A stretch of DNA of 33,093 bases from Clostridia bacterium (lineage in GTDB: Bacteria; Bacillota; Clostridia; Christensenellales; Aristaeellaceae): assembly GCA_017550035.1 (NCBI GenBank), contig JAFYLS010000001.1:1-33093 (forward strand), in the 5' to 3' direction. The notes under the pieces are model-generated. The model searched no databases, was not told the DNA's origin, and saw nothing but the letters and a program-made list of their open reading frames with translations. Positions 21,950 to 29,460 of this stretch are shown one piece after another. A program made the position numbers and the translations under genes. Each line of letters starts with the position of its first letter. Position 1 is the stretch's first letter.

Positions 21950-22870
21950 ATGGCAAAGCCTACTCTTGTGATCATGGCAGCTGGTCTGGCCAGCCGTTTC
22001 GGCGGTGACAAGCAGGTTACTCCCGTGGATGAACAGGGCCATCTGATCATTGATTATTCTTTGTATGATGCTCACCGTGCCGGTTTTGAAAAGGTTGTGT
22101 TCATTATTCAGCCTTTCATGAAGGACAACTTCCATGCCACCATCGGCGGCCGCATGGAAAAGCACATGGAAGTGGCTTACGGCTTCCAGACGCTGGACCG
22201 TTTTCTGCCCGAAGGCATCGAAATTCCCGAAAACCGCAAGAAGCCCTGGGGTACTGCCCATGCCGCGCTGTGCGCCATGGATGAAGTGGAAGGCCCCTTT
22301 GCCGTCATTAATGCGGATGACTTCTACGGCCGCAGCGCTTACGAAAGCATCTACCGCTTCCTGACTGAAAAGTCCAATGACAAGCACCATGCCATGGTGG
22401 GTTTCCAGGTGGAAAACACCCTGACCGAAAACGGCACCGTGTCCCGCGGCGTGTGCGTGGTGGACGAAAAAGGTTTCCTCACCGAAATCACTGAACGCAC
22501 CGCCATCAGCCCCTTTGAAGGCGGCGCCCGTTTCACCGAAGACGGCGGTACTACCTATACCTTCCTGCCCCGCGGCACGCTGGTCAGCATGAACATGTGG
22601 GGCTTCGGTCACGGCTTCATGCAGGATCTGAAGGACAACTTCGAACCCTTCCTGAAGGAAAACCTGCAGAAGAATCCCGAAAAGTGCGAATACTTCCTGC
22701 CCCATGTGCCTCATCTGCTCATCGAAAGCGGCAAGGCGCAGGTCAGCGTACTGCCCACTCAGGACCGCTGGCACGGCGTGACTTATAAGGAAGACTTGGA
22801 AGGCGTGAAGCAGGCTATTGCCGATATGAAGAAGAACGGCATGTATCCTGAAAATCTCTGGGAAGAATAA
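21950..22870 (+). CDS. Sugar-phosphate nucleotidyltransferase family protein
   Basis: A 306-residue cytoplasmic protein of the nucleotidyltransferase (GT-A-like Rossmann) fold. The nucleotide-binding signature VIMAAGLASRFGGDKQ is at residues 7-22, with Arg and Lys of the G-x-G-x-R...K motif; the metal site is Asp-Asp in VINADDFYG, and GTAHAALCAMD is the base-binding loop. It resembles glucose-1-phosphate or mannose-1-phosphate nucleotidyltransferases, but the sugar and the nucleotide cannot be fixed. AAGGAG (21937-21942) lies 7 bases before ATG 21950; the earlier in-frame ATG at 21911 has no ribosome site. It is monocistronic between a promoter shared back to back with the NlpC/P60 gene and a bidirectional terminator. 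Codon bias suggests good expression. Confidence 0.85.
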   Translation: MAKPTLVIMAAGLASRFGGDKQVTPVDEQGHLIIDYSLYDAHRAGFEKVVFIIQPFMKDNFHATIGGRMEKHMEVAYGFQTLDRFLPEGIEIPENRKKPWGTAHAALCAMDEVEGPFAVINADDFYGRSAYESIYRFLTEKSNDKHHAMVGFQVENTLTENGTVSRGVCVVDEKGFLTEITERTAISPFEGGARFTEDGGTTYTFLPRGTLVSMNMWGFGHGFMQDLKDNFEPFLKENLQKNPEKCEYFLPHVPHLLIESGKAQVSVLPTQDRWHGVTYKEDLEGVKQAIADMKKNGMYPENLWEE

Positions 22871-22887
22871 ACAGCAGTGTTATAGTC

Positions 22888-22924
22888 AAACAGCGTCCGC
22901 ATGATGCGGACGCTGTTTCTTTTT
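22888..22924. terminator. Bidirectional terminator between nucleotidyltransferase and mltG
   Basis: A perfect 13-bp stem AAACAGCGTCCGC/GCGGACGCTGTTT around a 5-base loop, with CTTTTTT on the plus strand. It serves both convergent genes. Confidence 0.92.
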
Positions 22925-22947
22925 GGTTTCTTTTCGCTTTTAAACGG

Positions 22948-24135
22948 TCAATTTCCCTGAGACTGGTCATAGGCTTCCCACAAAGGTGCATAGATATCCA
23001 CGGCCCGTTCATGCTCTTCCAGCGTGCGGCTGAAATAGAGTTCTCCGGTATTGGGGTCTTTGGAGCAGAAGTACAGGTACTTTTCGGCAATAAACGTTTC
23101 ATCGGGATACAGCGCCGCATGAATAGCTGCGGCAGACGGACTGCAAACAGGTCCCGGCGGCAGTCCCTTGTGCTGATATGTATTGTAGGGAGAATCCACG
23201 CCGAGATCGCTGCTGGTCAGCGCCATGCGCTTGGTGCCGGATACATATTTGATGGTTACATCGCTTCCCAGTGTCATGTTCTGCTGAAGTCTGTTGTGGA
23301 AGATGGCAGAGACTTTTGCAAAATCGTTAGCCTTGGCTTCCTTTTCCACCATGGATGCCAGCGTGATGACCTGATCCATGGTCATGCCCATTTCCTCCGC
23401 CCGGGTGTGGTATTCTTCAGAAAAAACCTTTTCGGTTTGAGACAGCAGCTTCTTGATAATGTCTGTTGCTGTGGCGCTGGTATACACTTCATAGGTATCG
23501 GGGGCCAGATATCCCTCCAGCACATAAATGCGGCGGGAGGCGTTGGTGCTCAGTACATCGCTGATATAGTAGTAGTCGCCAAAGTCCGTTCCTGCTTTGC
23601 ACAGCGAAAGGAATTCCTGTGTGCTTTGCAGTGCACCAATGGATACCAGATACTCTGCCATGTCCTGAATGGTCCAGCCGGGAATGATGGTAATGTTGCG
23701 GGTGATGGGGTTGCCGTCGCCGGTTGTAAGCAAATCGGCAATGGCGGAGATGGACATGGTTTTATCCAATACATAATCGCCTGCCTGAATCTTCTGGCCG
23801 TAGCCCAGAAAATCGGCATAGTATTTGAATACCGTGCTGTTGCGCACCAGACCGCTCTTTTCCAGGTTGTTGGCTACCTTGGAAAGGCTGCTGCCGCTTT
23901 CAATGGTAAAGGCAATCTGCGTGGTATCCTTTTCATCTACAGGGGCAAAAAAGTTGCGGTACAAGGCGTTCCATGCCCCCATGCACACGCCTGCGACCAC
24001 CAGCATCACTGAAAGCGCAATGCATATGGGGCGGATCAGGTGCCAGAGCCAACTGTACCAGTAAATGCCGTATCTGCGTTCTTCATGCAGGGATTCGTGG
24101 GTATAATCCCGATGGGACCGATGCTTCTTTTTCAA
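22948..24135 (-). CDS. mltG: Endolytic murein transglycosylase MltG (YceG-like)
   Basis: A 395-residue membrane-anchored lytic transglycosylase. A basic cytoplasmic tail precedes one membrane helix at about residues 33-57. The outer part has a LysM-like segment (FTIESGSSLSKVANNLEKSGLV), then the YceG catalytic domain with LEGYLAPDTYEVY, the catalytic Glu in LASMVEKEAK, and the C-terminal motif GLPPGPVCSPS. MltG cuts nascent glycan strands and sets their length. The frame opens with GTG at 24153 inside ylbF, but GGAGG (complement of 24143-24147) stands 7 bases before TTG at 24133-24135, so TTG is chosen. It lies 14 bases after the ylbF stop and shares its transcript. Confidence 0.94.
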   Translation of the reverse strand: MKKKHRSHRDYTHESLHEERRYGIYWYSWLWHLIRPICIALSVMLVVAGVCMGAWNALYRNFFAPVDEKDTTQIAFTIESGSSLSKVANNLEKSGLVRNSTVFKYYADFLGYGQKIQAGDYVLDKTMSISAIADLLTTGDGNPITRNITIIPGWTIQDMAEYLVSIGALQSTQEFLSLCKAGTDFGDYYYISDVLSTNASRRIYVLEGYLAPDTYEVYTSATATDIIKKLLSQTEKVFSEEYHTRAEEMGMTMDQVITLASMVEKEAKANDFAKVSAIFHNRLQQNMTLGSDVTIKYVSGTKRMALTSSDLGVDSPYNTYQHKGLPPGPVCSPSAAAIHAALYPDETFIAEKYLYFCSKDPNTGELYFSRTLEEHERAVDIYAPLWEAYDQSQGN

Positions 24136-24149
24136 AGCCCTTCCTCCGT

Positions 24150-24494
24150 TCACATGGGAAAGTCCATGGGCAGATCGGCTGCCTGGGTAACGATCTGCAG
24201 CACATCCGCCATCATTTTCTGCAGCTGCATCTGGGAAAGCAGGTAGCCGCTGGTGCGGGGATCGGCGTACAGGAGGGGCGCCATCTGGTTCAGGCGCTGC
24301 AGATCGTCATTTTCCATCTGCTTGCCGCTCATGGCGCACAGCTGCGCTGTCATCTGCAGTTTCTGGAACTCTTTGATCAGCGCCATGGCGCCTTCTTCCT
24401 GTTCCAGTTCTTCCTTGTACTGGGCGAAGATTTTATATTCCGCACTGTCGCGGATGTCGTTTGCCAGAAGTTTGGCGCGTTCCATTACGTTCAT
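24150..24494 (-). CDS. ylbF: YlbF/YmcA family protein
   Basis: A 114-residue, mostly helical cytoplasmic protein of the YlbF/YmcA (Com_YlbF) family. It opens MNVMERAKLLANDIRDSAEY and continues with FAQYKEELEQEEGAMALIKEFQKLQ, the helix-loop pattern of the family. In B. subtilis YlbF, YmcA and YaaT form a complex that acts with RNase Y in mRNA maturation and so affects competence, biofilm formation and sporulation; whether this protein acts as YlbF or YmcA is not clear. ATG at 24492-24494 follows AAAGGA at a normal distance, and an earlier in-frame start at 24521 is unsupported. It heads a ylbF-mltG operon and is divergent from uvrA. Confidence 0.85.
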   Translation of the reverse strand: MNVMERAKLLANDIRDSAEYKIFAQYKEELEQEEGAMALIKEFQKLQMTAQLCAMSGKQMENDDLQRLNQMAPLLYADPRTSGYLLSQMQLQKMMADVLQIVTQAADLPMDFPM

Positions 24495-24538
24495 AGCGTT
24501 TCCTTTCATTGCACGAAGCATACTGATTTAACGAAAAC

Positions 24539-24547
24539 AGTATACCA
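24539..24547 (-). promoter_or_regulatory. Extended -10 of the ylbF-mltG promoter
   Basis: TGG-TATACT on the minus strand (complement of 24539-24547), about 45 bases before the ylbF start. The -35 region is weak. Confidence 0.45.
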
Positions 24548-24614
24548 TACTTTTTCCCGGATTGCACCGCATGGCAGAATTTTACATTTTATCCGGGTGT
24601 TTCAGCAATTTTTC

Positions 24615-24643
24615 TTGAAAAATGGGAACAAATGTGCTATATT
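24615..24643 (+). promoter_or_regulatory. uvrA promoter with a LexA-like site in its spacer
   Basis: TTGAAA (24615-24620), 17-base spacer, TATATT (24638-24643) with TGC in front. Inside the spacer GAAC-AAAT-GTGC (24626-24637) differs by one base in the right half from the Gram-positive LexA core GAAC-N4-GTTC. Confidence 0.65.
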
Positions 24644-24685
24644 TATGCCGTTTCCGGGTATCATCAGAACAGGGAGGGTGAGAAA

Positions 24686-27526
24686 ATGGAGAATGCCATT
24701 ATCGTACGGGGTGCAAGAGAGCACAATCTGAAAAATGTGAATATTACAGTGCCCCGCGATCAGCTGGTGGTGTTTACCGGACTTTCGGGGTCGGGCAAAA
24801 GCTCGCTTGCTTTTGATACCATTTATGCCGAAGGTCAGCGCCGCTATGTGGAGAGCATGTCTTCTTATGCCCGTCAGTTCCTGGGGCAGATGGATAAGCC
24901 GGAACTGGATTCCATCGAGGGCTTGTCTCCCGCCATCTCCATTGATCAGAAAACCACGGCGCGCAATCCCCGTTCCACGGTGGGTACCGTGACCGAGATT
25001 CACGATTATCTGCGCCTCATGTACGCCCGCATCGGCGTGCCCCATTGTCCGGAGTGCGGCAAAGAGATCCGCCAGCAGTCTATTGACGAAATGGTGGATG
25101 CCGTGCTTGCCATGACGGAAGGCAGCAGGATCATGATTCTGGCGCCAGTCATCCGAGCCCGCAAGGGTGAGCATATCAAAGTGCTGGAGGATGCCCGCAA
25201 GGAAGGCTTTGTCCGTGCAAGGGTGAACGGGGAAATGGTAGATCTGGATACCATTGAGGATATGCCCCGTCTGGACAAACAGAAGAAGCACTTTATTGAT
25301 ATTGTGGTGGACCGTCTGGTGGTGCGCGAAGGCATCCGTCAGCGTCTCAGCGACAGTATGGAAACGGCCATGAAGCAATCTGCAGGCTTGGTGATTGTGC
25401 TGAATGCTTCGGACAATACCGAGCAGCTTTTTTCTCAGAACTATGCCTGCCCGGACTGCGGCATCAATATTGAAGATCTTTCTCCCCGCATGTTCTCCTT
25501 CAACAGCCCCTTTGGCGCCTGCCCGCACTGCAGCGGTCTGGGTACGCTGATGAAGGTCAGCGAGCAGCTGGTGGTGCCGGATATGAGCAAGACCCTGAAC
25601 GAAGGCGCCATTGCCTGCATGGGTTTCAACAGCGGCGAAACGGGCAGCTCTGCCCACAGCATGTTCAAGGCACTGGCCAAGCACTATAAATTTTCCATGG
25701 ACAAGCCTTATGGGGAACTGAGCGAAAAGGCCCGTCAGGTGCTGATGTACGGTACCAACGGCGAAAAAGTGAAGATGACCTTTGAAAGCGCCAACGGAAA
25801 AGGCGTTTTCCAGACGGATTTTGAAGGCGTCATCACTTCTCTGGAACGGCGATACCGCGAAACCCAGAGCGACGGCATGAAGGAAGCTTACGAAGCCTAT
25901 ATGGCAACCGAGCCTTGTCCCGTGTGTCAGGGTCAGCGTCTGCGCAAGGAAGCGCTGGCGGTCACGGTGGGGGATAAGAACCTTGCTCAGCTCAGCGATA
26001 TGAATATCCGTGCTGCCCGCGAGTTTCTGCAGGGACTGCAGCTGGGGGTCAATCAAACCATGATCGCCCAACCCATCCTCCGGGAAGTGGATGCAAGACT
26101 CCGTTTCCTGTGCGACGTTGGCTTGGAATACCTGACCCTTTCCCGTGGTGCAGCCACCCTGTCCGGCGGCGAAGCGCAGCGCATCCGTCTGGCTACCCAG
26201 ATCGGCAGCGGGCTGGTGGGCGTTCTGTATGTACTGGATGAACCTTCCATCGGTCTCCACCAGCGGGATAATGCCCGCCTGCTGGGCACGCTGAAGCATT
26301 TGCGGGATCTGGGCAATACGCTGATCGTGGTGGAGCACGACGAAGAAACTTTGCGCAGCGCCGACTATATTGTGGACATTGGTCCCGGAGCCGGTGAGCA
26401 CGGCGGTCACATTGTGGCGCAGGGTACCCTGGAAGATATTATGAATACCCCCGGTTCCATCACCGGGCAGTATCTCAGCGGTCAGAAGACTATTCCTGTG
26501 CCGAAAAAGCGCCGCAAGCCTACGGGATTTTTGACGGTGCGCGGCGCACGGGAGCATAACCTGAAAAATATCGATGTTTCTTTCCCGCTGGGCGTGTTCT
26601 GCTGCGTAACGGGCGTTTCCGGCAGCGGCAAGAGCAGTCTGGTGAACAGCATTTTGTACGGTCAGCTTTCTCATCTGCTGAACCGTGCCCGTCCCCGCCG
26701 TGCGGACTTTGACCGCATTGAGGGCGTGGAACAGCTGGACAAGATTATCGCCATCGATCAAAGTCCCATCGGACGCACGCCCCGCAGTAACCCGGCCACC
26801 TATACCGGCTTGTTCGATCTGATCCGCAAGGTGTTTGCCCAGACGCCGGAAGCCAAGGTGCGCGGCTTTAAGGAAAACCGCTTCTCCTTTAACGTGAAGG
26901 GCGGAAGATGCGAGGCCTGTGCAGGCGACGGTCTGCTGAAAATTGAAATGCACTTCATGAGCGACATTTATGTGCCCTGTGAGGTGTGCGGCGGCAAGCG
27001 CTACAATCGGGAAACGCTGGAAGTGAAATACCGCGGCTTTTCCATTGCCGATGTGCTGGATATGACGGTGGAAGAAGCGCTGCGGGTGTTTGAAAACCAT
27101 CCCGCCATCTACCAGAAACTGCAGACGCTTTATGACGTGGGTTTGGGCTACATGCGCTTGGGTCAAAGCAGCACCACGCTCAGCGGCGGCGAAGCCCAGC
27201 GTGTGAAGCTGGCGACGGAGCTCAGCCGCCGTGCCACGGGCAGAACGCTGATTTTGCTGGACGAACCCACTACCGGTCTCCATGTGGACGATGTGAGCCG
27301 GCTCAACCACGTATTGCAGCGGCTTACGGACGCCGGCAATACCGTGCTGGTCATTGAGCACAATCTGGATATCATCAAGACCGCCGATTACCTGATCGAC
27401 CTGGGTCCCGAAGGGGGCGAAGGCGGCGGCACAGTGGTAGCCGAAGGTACCCCTGAAGAAGTGGCTAAGGTGAAAGAAAGCTACACCGGGCAGTTCCTGC
27501 TCCCTGTGCTGGGTATGGAGGAATAA
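24686..27526 (+). CDS. uvrA: Excinuclease ABC subunit A
   Basis: A 946-residue UvrA of normal length, the damage-sensing ATPase of nucleotide excision repair. The first ATP site has Walker [10 protein letters not shown] with Lys38, and the UvrB-binding region follows. The first zinc module is [20 protein letters not shown] with ACPHC; then comes ABC signature [19 protein letters not shown] with [13 protein letters not shown]. The second half has [17 protein letters not shown], the DNA-binding zinc module [17 protein letters not shown] with [11 protein letters not shown], and [18 protein letters not shown] with [16 protein letters not shown] 24686 is chosen by GGAGG (24673-24677) 8 bases upstream; the longer frame to 24632 overlaps the promoter. 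uvrB is not adjacent. A PhnB-like gene follows 2 bases after the stop. Confidence 0.98.
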   Translation: MENAIIVRGAREHNLKNVNITVPRDQLVVFTGLSGSGKSSLAFDTIYAEGQRRYVESMSSYARQFLGQMDKPELDSIEGLSPAISIDQKTTARNPRSTVGTVTEIHDYLRLMYARIGVPHCPECGKEIRQQSIDEMVDAVLAMTEGSRIMILAPVIRARKGEHIKVLEDARKEGFVRARVNGEMVDLDTIEDMPRLDKQKKHFIDIVVDRLVVREGIRQRLSDSMETAMKQSAGLVIVLNASDNTEQLFSQNYACPDCGINIEDLSPRMFSFNSPFGACPHCSGLGTLMKVSEQLVVPDMSKTLNEGAIACMGFNSGETGSSAHSMFKALAKHYKFSMDKPYGELSEKARQVLMYGTNGEKVKMTFESANGKGVFQTDFEGVITSLERRYRETQSDGMKEAYEAYMATEPCPVCQGQRLRKEALAVTVGDKNLAQLSDMNIRAAREFLQGLQLGVNQTMIAQPILREVDARLRFLCDVGLEYLTLSRGAATLSGGEAQRIRLATQIGSGLVGVLYVLDEPSIGLHQRDNARLLGTLKHLRDLGNTLIVVEHDEETLRSADYIVDIGPGAGEHGGHIVAQGTLEDIMNTPGSITGQYLSGQKTIPVPKKRRKPTGFLTVRGAREHNLKNIDVSFPLGVFCCVTGVSGSGKSSLVNSILYGQLSHLLNRARPRRADFDRIEGVEQLDKIIAIDQSPIGRTPRSNPATYTGLFDLIRKVFAQTPEAKVRGFKENRFSFNVKGGRCEACAGDGLLKIEMHFMSDIYVPCEVCGGKRYNRETLEVKYRGFSIADVLDMTVEEALRVFENHPAIYQKLQTLYDVGLGYMRLGQSSTTLSGGEAQRVKLATELSRRATGRTLILLDEPTTGLHVDDVSRLNHVLQRLTDAGNTVLVIEHNLDIIKTADYLIDLGPEGGEGGGTVVAEGTPEEVAKVKESYTGQFLLPVLGMEE

Positions 27527-27528
27527 AC

Positions 27529-27954
27529 ATGGAAAAGATCACAGTGATTCCGCATTTGTCTTTCAATGGACAATGTGAAGAAGCTGTCAACGCCTACATT
27601 CGGGCATTTGGCGGTGAGATTCATTATCTGTCCCGGTGGACGGAGCAGACTGCAACGCATTCGCAGCAGGCAGGGAAAGTGATGCATGTTGCGTTTTCTG
27701 TGGGCGTAACGCCTATGGCGGGTTCGGACAATTTCCTTTTCAGGCAGGAGAGCGCGGATGCTGTACGGTTGATGATCCATATGGATGATATGGAAAAAGC
27801 GAAGCGGGCCATTGCGGTGTTGGCAGAAGGCGGAGAAGTCCTTTCGCCGCTGAAACCTCATCCTGTGCCGGATGACGCCGGATGCGGCTCTGTTACCCGG
27901 GACCGGTTCGGCTATGTGTGGATTATCACTTGTCCCAATCCTGATAAACAGTAA
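27529..27954 (+). CDS. VOC-superfamily PhnB/glyoxalase-like protein
   Basis: A 141-residue protein of the PhnB (3-demethylubiquinone-9 3-methyltransferase-like) branch of the vicinal oxygen chelate superfamily. It opens ITVIPHLSFNGQCEEAVNAYIRAFGGEI, the usual first beta-alpha-beta module, and ends with the DRFGYVWIITC strand of the family. Many members bind a metal and act on small reactive molecules or bind drugs; no substrate can be named. GGAGG (27517-27521) inside the end of uvrA supports ATG 27529. The 2-base gap means it is co-transcribed with uvrA, but a functional link with repair is only a guess. A strong bidirectional terminator follows. Confidence 0.88.
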   Translation: MEKITVIPHLSFNGQCEEAVNAYIRAFGGEIHYLSRWTEQTATHSQQAGKVMHVAFSVGVTPMAGSDNFLFRQESADAVRLMIHMDDMEKAKRAIAVLAEGGEVLSPLKPHPVPDDAGCGSVTRDRFGYVWIITCPNPDKQ

Positions 27955-27958
27955 GATA

Positions 27959-27990
27959 AAATCCGGAGCGAAATCGCTCCGGATTTGTTT
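27959..27990. terminator. Bidirectional terminator between the PhnB-like and SIS genes
   Basis: A perfect 12-bp stem AAATCCGGAGCG/CGCTCCGGATTT with an AAAT loop. It reaches to within two bases of the SIS-gene stop, with T-rich bases on the plus side. Confidence 0.9.
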
Positions 27991-28549
27991 ATTCCTGGAA
28001 AAAATGCTGCTCAATCAGGATGCACAGTTCATGGTACATTTTGATGTGTTCTTCCTGGATTTTGTAGGTTTCCGTTTCGGCGGACAAAAGCAGTGCATCG
28101 CACAGCGGGGGCATTTTACCGCCTGTTTTGCCTGTCATGCCGATGGTTTGCAGGCCCAGTGCACGGGCGGTGAGGAGTGCGCGCCGAATGTTTTCCGCAT
28201 TGCCGGAGGTGGAAATGCCAAGCAGCACGTCGCCGGGCTTGCCAAAGGCCATCACCTGCTGGGCAAACACGCTGTCGCCGTCAATGTCGTTGATGACGGC
28301 GGTCATCAGCGCGCTTTGAGCGGTGAGGTCAATGGCGGGCAGTGCCTGCTGCAATGTATTGGCAAAGGGTTCGCCGATTTTTTCTTTCAATCCGGCAGGC
28401 AGCTGACGCTTTTTGAGAAAGCCTTTGCACAGTTCGCCGGCGATGTGGGCGCAGTCAGCGGCGCTGCCGCCGTTGCCGCAGAGCAAAAGCTTTCCGCCGT
28501 TTTCAAAGCAGTGAATAATCATATCGGCTGCATGCTGTACCTGATTCAT
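27989..28549 (-). CDS. SIS-domain phosphosugar isomerase-like protein (GmhA/DiaA type)
   Basis: A 186-residue single SIS-domain protein of the GmhA/DiaA group. The phosphate-binding segments are LLLCGNGGSAADCAHIAGEL near the N terminus and LLGISTSGNAENIRRAL in the middle. The C-terminal helix EEHIKMYHELCILIE carries the His-x(4)-His pattern seen in metal-dependent GmhA enzymes. GmhA itself makes heptose phosphates for surface glycans; here the partners are two mannosidases and a ROK kinase, so an isomerase or sensor acting on a phosphorylated hexose is more likely, by inference. The ATG overlaps the ROK stop as ATGA. It is the last gene of the operon. Confidence 0.85.
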   Translation of the reverse strand: MNQVQHAADMIIHCFENGGKLLLCGNGGSAADCAHIAGELCKGFLKKRQLPAGLKEKIGEPFANTLQQALPAIDLTAQSALMTAVINDIDGDSVFAQQVMAFGKPGDVLLGISTSGNAENIRRALLTARALGLQTIGMTGKTGGKMPPLCDALLLSAETETYKIQEEHIKMYHELCILIEQHFFQE

Positions 28550-29460
28550 TGTTCCGCCATCCTTTCCAGTCCGTTGATGGCAATGGCCAGTGCGGCGTAA
28601 TCGCCGATCTGATCGCCCAGTGCAGCAGGCACCACCTGGCAGGCATCAAAGGTATAGGACAGGGCTTCCCGTCTGGCTACTTCCAGTGCCGGAGTGCGGA
28701 AATACCGTTCTGCCCGGGCAAAGATGCTGCCGATGACAATTCTTTGCGGATTGAACAAATCCATCAGCATAGCCAGTCCCCGGCCCAGCATGCGGGCGCT
28801 TTCGTTCAGCACGGACAGTGCCTGTTCATCGCCCTCGTCCGCCATTTCGCACAGTTCTTTGCAGCTGTGTTCTTCGCCAAGCCGCATTTTGCAAAGCTTG
28901 GCGATGCCGCCGCCTGAGCAGAAGCCTTCAAAGGAGCCGTTTTTGCCAAAGCCCCAGGGGCCATCATGTTCCAGACGCACATGGCCCGTTTCGCCTGCCA
29001 TGCCGCAGGCGCCGCTGTAAAGCTGACCGTTCAGAATGAGCCCTGCGCCCATGCCTGTACCGAAAGTGAGGAACACCATGTGCCGGGTGCCTTTGCCGGC
29101 ACCCAGCTTCCATTCGGCCAGTGCGCAGGCATCGGCATCGTTCTGCACAAAGGCGGGAATATGCAGCTTCTCTGTAAGATACTGCACAATGGGCACTTCG
29201 TCCCAGCCGGGCAGGTTGGGGGGAGAAAGAATCATGCCGGTGACGCTGTTCAAGGGTCCGCCGCAGCTGACGCCGATGGCGGCAGGACGACCGTATTCTT
29301 CGGGGATCATGTCGATCAGAAGATCAATCATTTCCTTCCAGGGATGGCCCTTGGTGGGAATGGCCTGACGGAAAAGGATTTCGCCTTCGCGGGTGCCTGC
29401 GATGGCGGCGCATTTGGTGCCGCCGATATCCAGACCCCAGATGATATTGGATGTGGTCAT
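28546..29460 (-). CDS. ROK family sugar kinase lacking the zinc-binding cysteines
   Basis: A 304-residue ROK protein without a DNA-binding domain, so a kinase rather than a repressor. The ATP loop is LDIGGTKCAAI (Asp11 to Lys16), the sugar-binding and catalytic region is VQNDADACALAEW with Asp108 as probable base, and the second phosphate loop is TFGTGMGAGLI. The zinc-ligand His is present in GETGHVRLEHDG (His160), but the usual CxCGxxGCxE motif reads WGFGKNGSFE: all three Cys are replaced (Trp169, Phe171, Ser176) while Glu178 is kept. The likely substrate is mannose or N-acetylglucosamine released by the mannosidases, which is inference. Both ends are ATGA overlaps with its neighbours. Confidence 0.88.
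   Translation of the reverse strand: MTTSNIIWGLDIGGTKCAAIAGTREGEILFRQAIPTKGHPWKEMIDLLIDMIPEEYGRPAAIGVSCGGPLNSVTGMILSPPNLPGWDEVPIVQYLTEKLHIPAFVQNDADACALAEWKLGAGKGTRHMVFLTFGTGMGAGLILNGQLYSGACGMAGETGHVRLEHDGPWGFGKNGSFEGFCSGGGIAKLCKMRLGEEHSCKELCEMADEGDEQALSVLNESARMLGRGLAMLMDLFNPQRIVIGSIFARAERYFRTPALEVARREALSYTFDACQVVPAALGDQIGDYAALAIAINGLERMAEQ

Noticed and set aside
24602..27361. A 919-codon open frame on the minus strand opposite uvrA
   Set aside because: It mirrors the uvrA frame over nearly its full length, is rich in His, Gln and Ala as antisense frames of biased GC-rich genes are, and has no ribosome site or recognisable domain.
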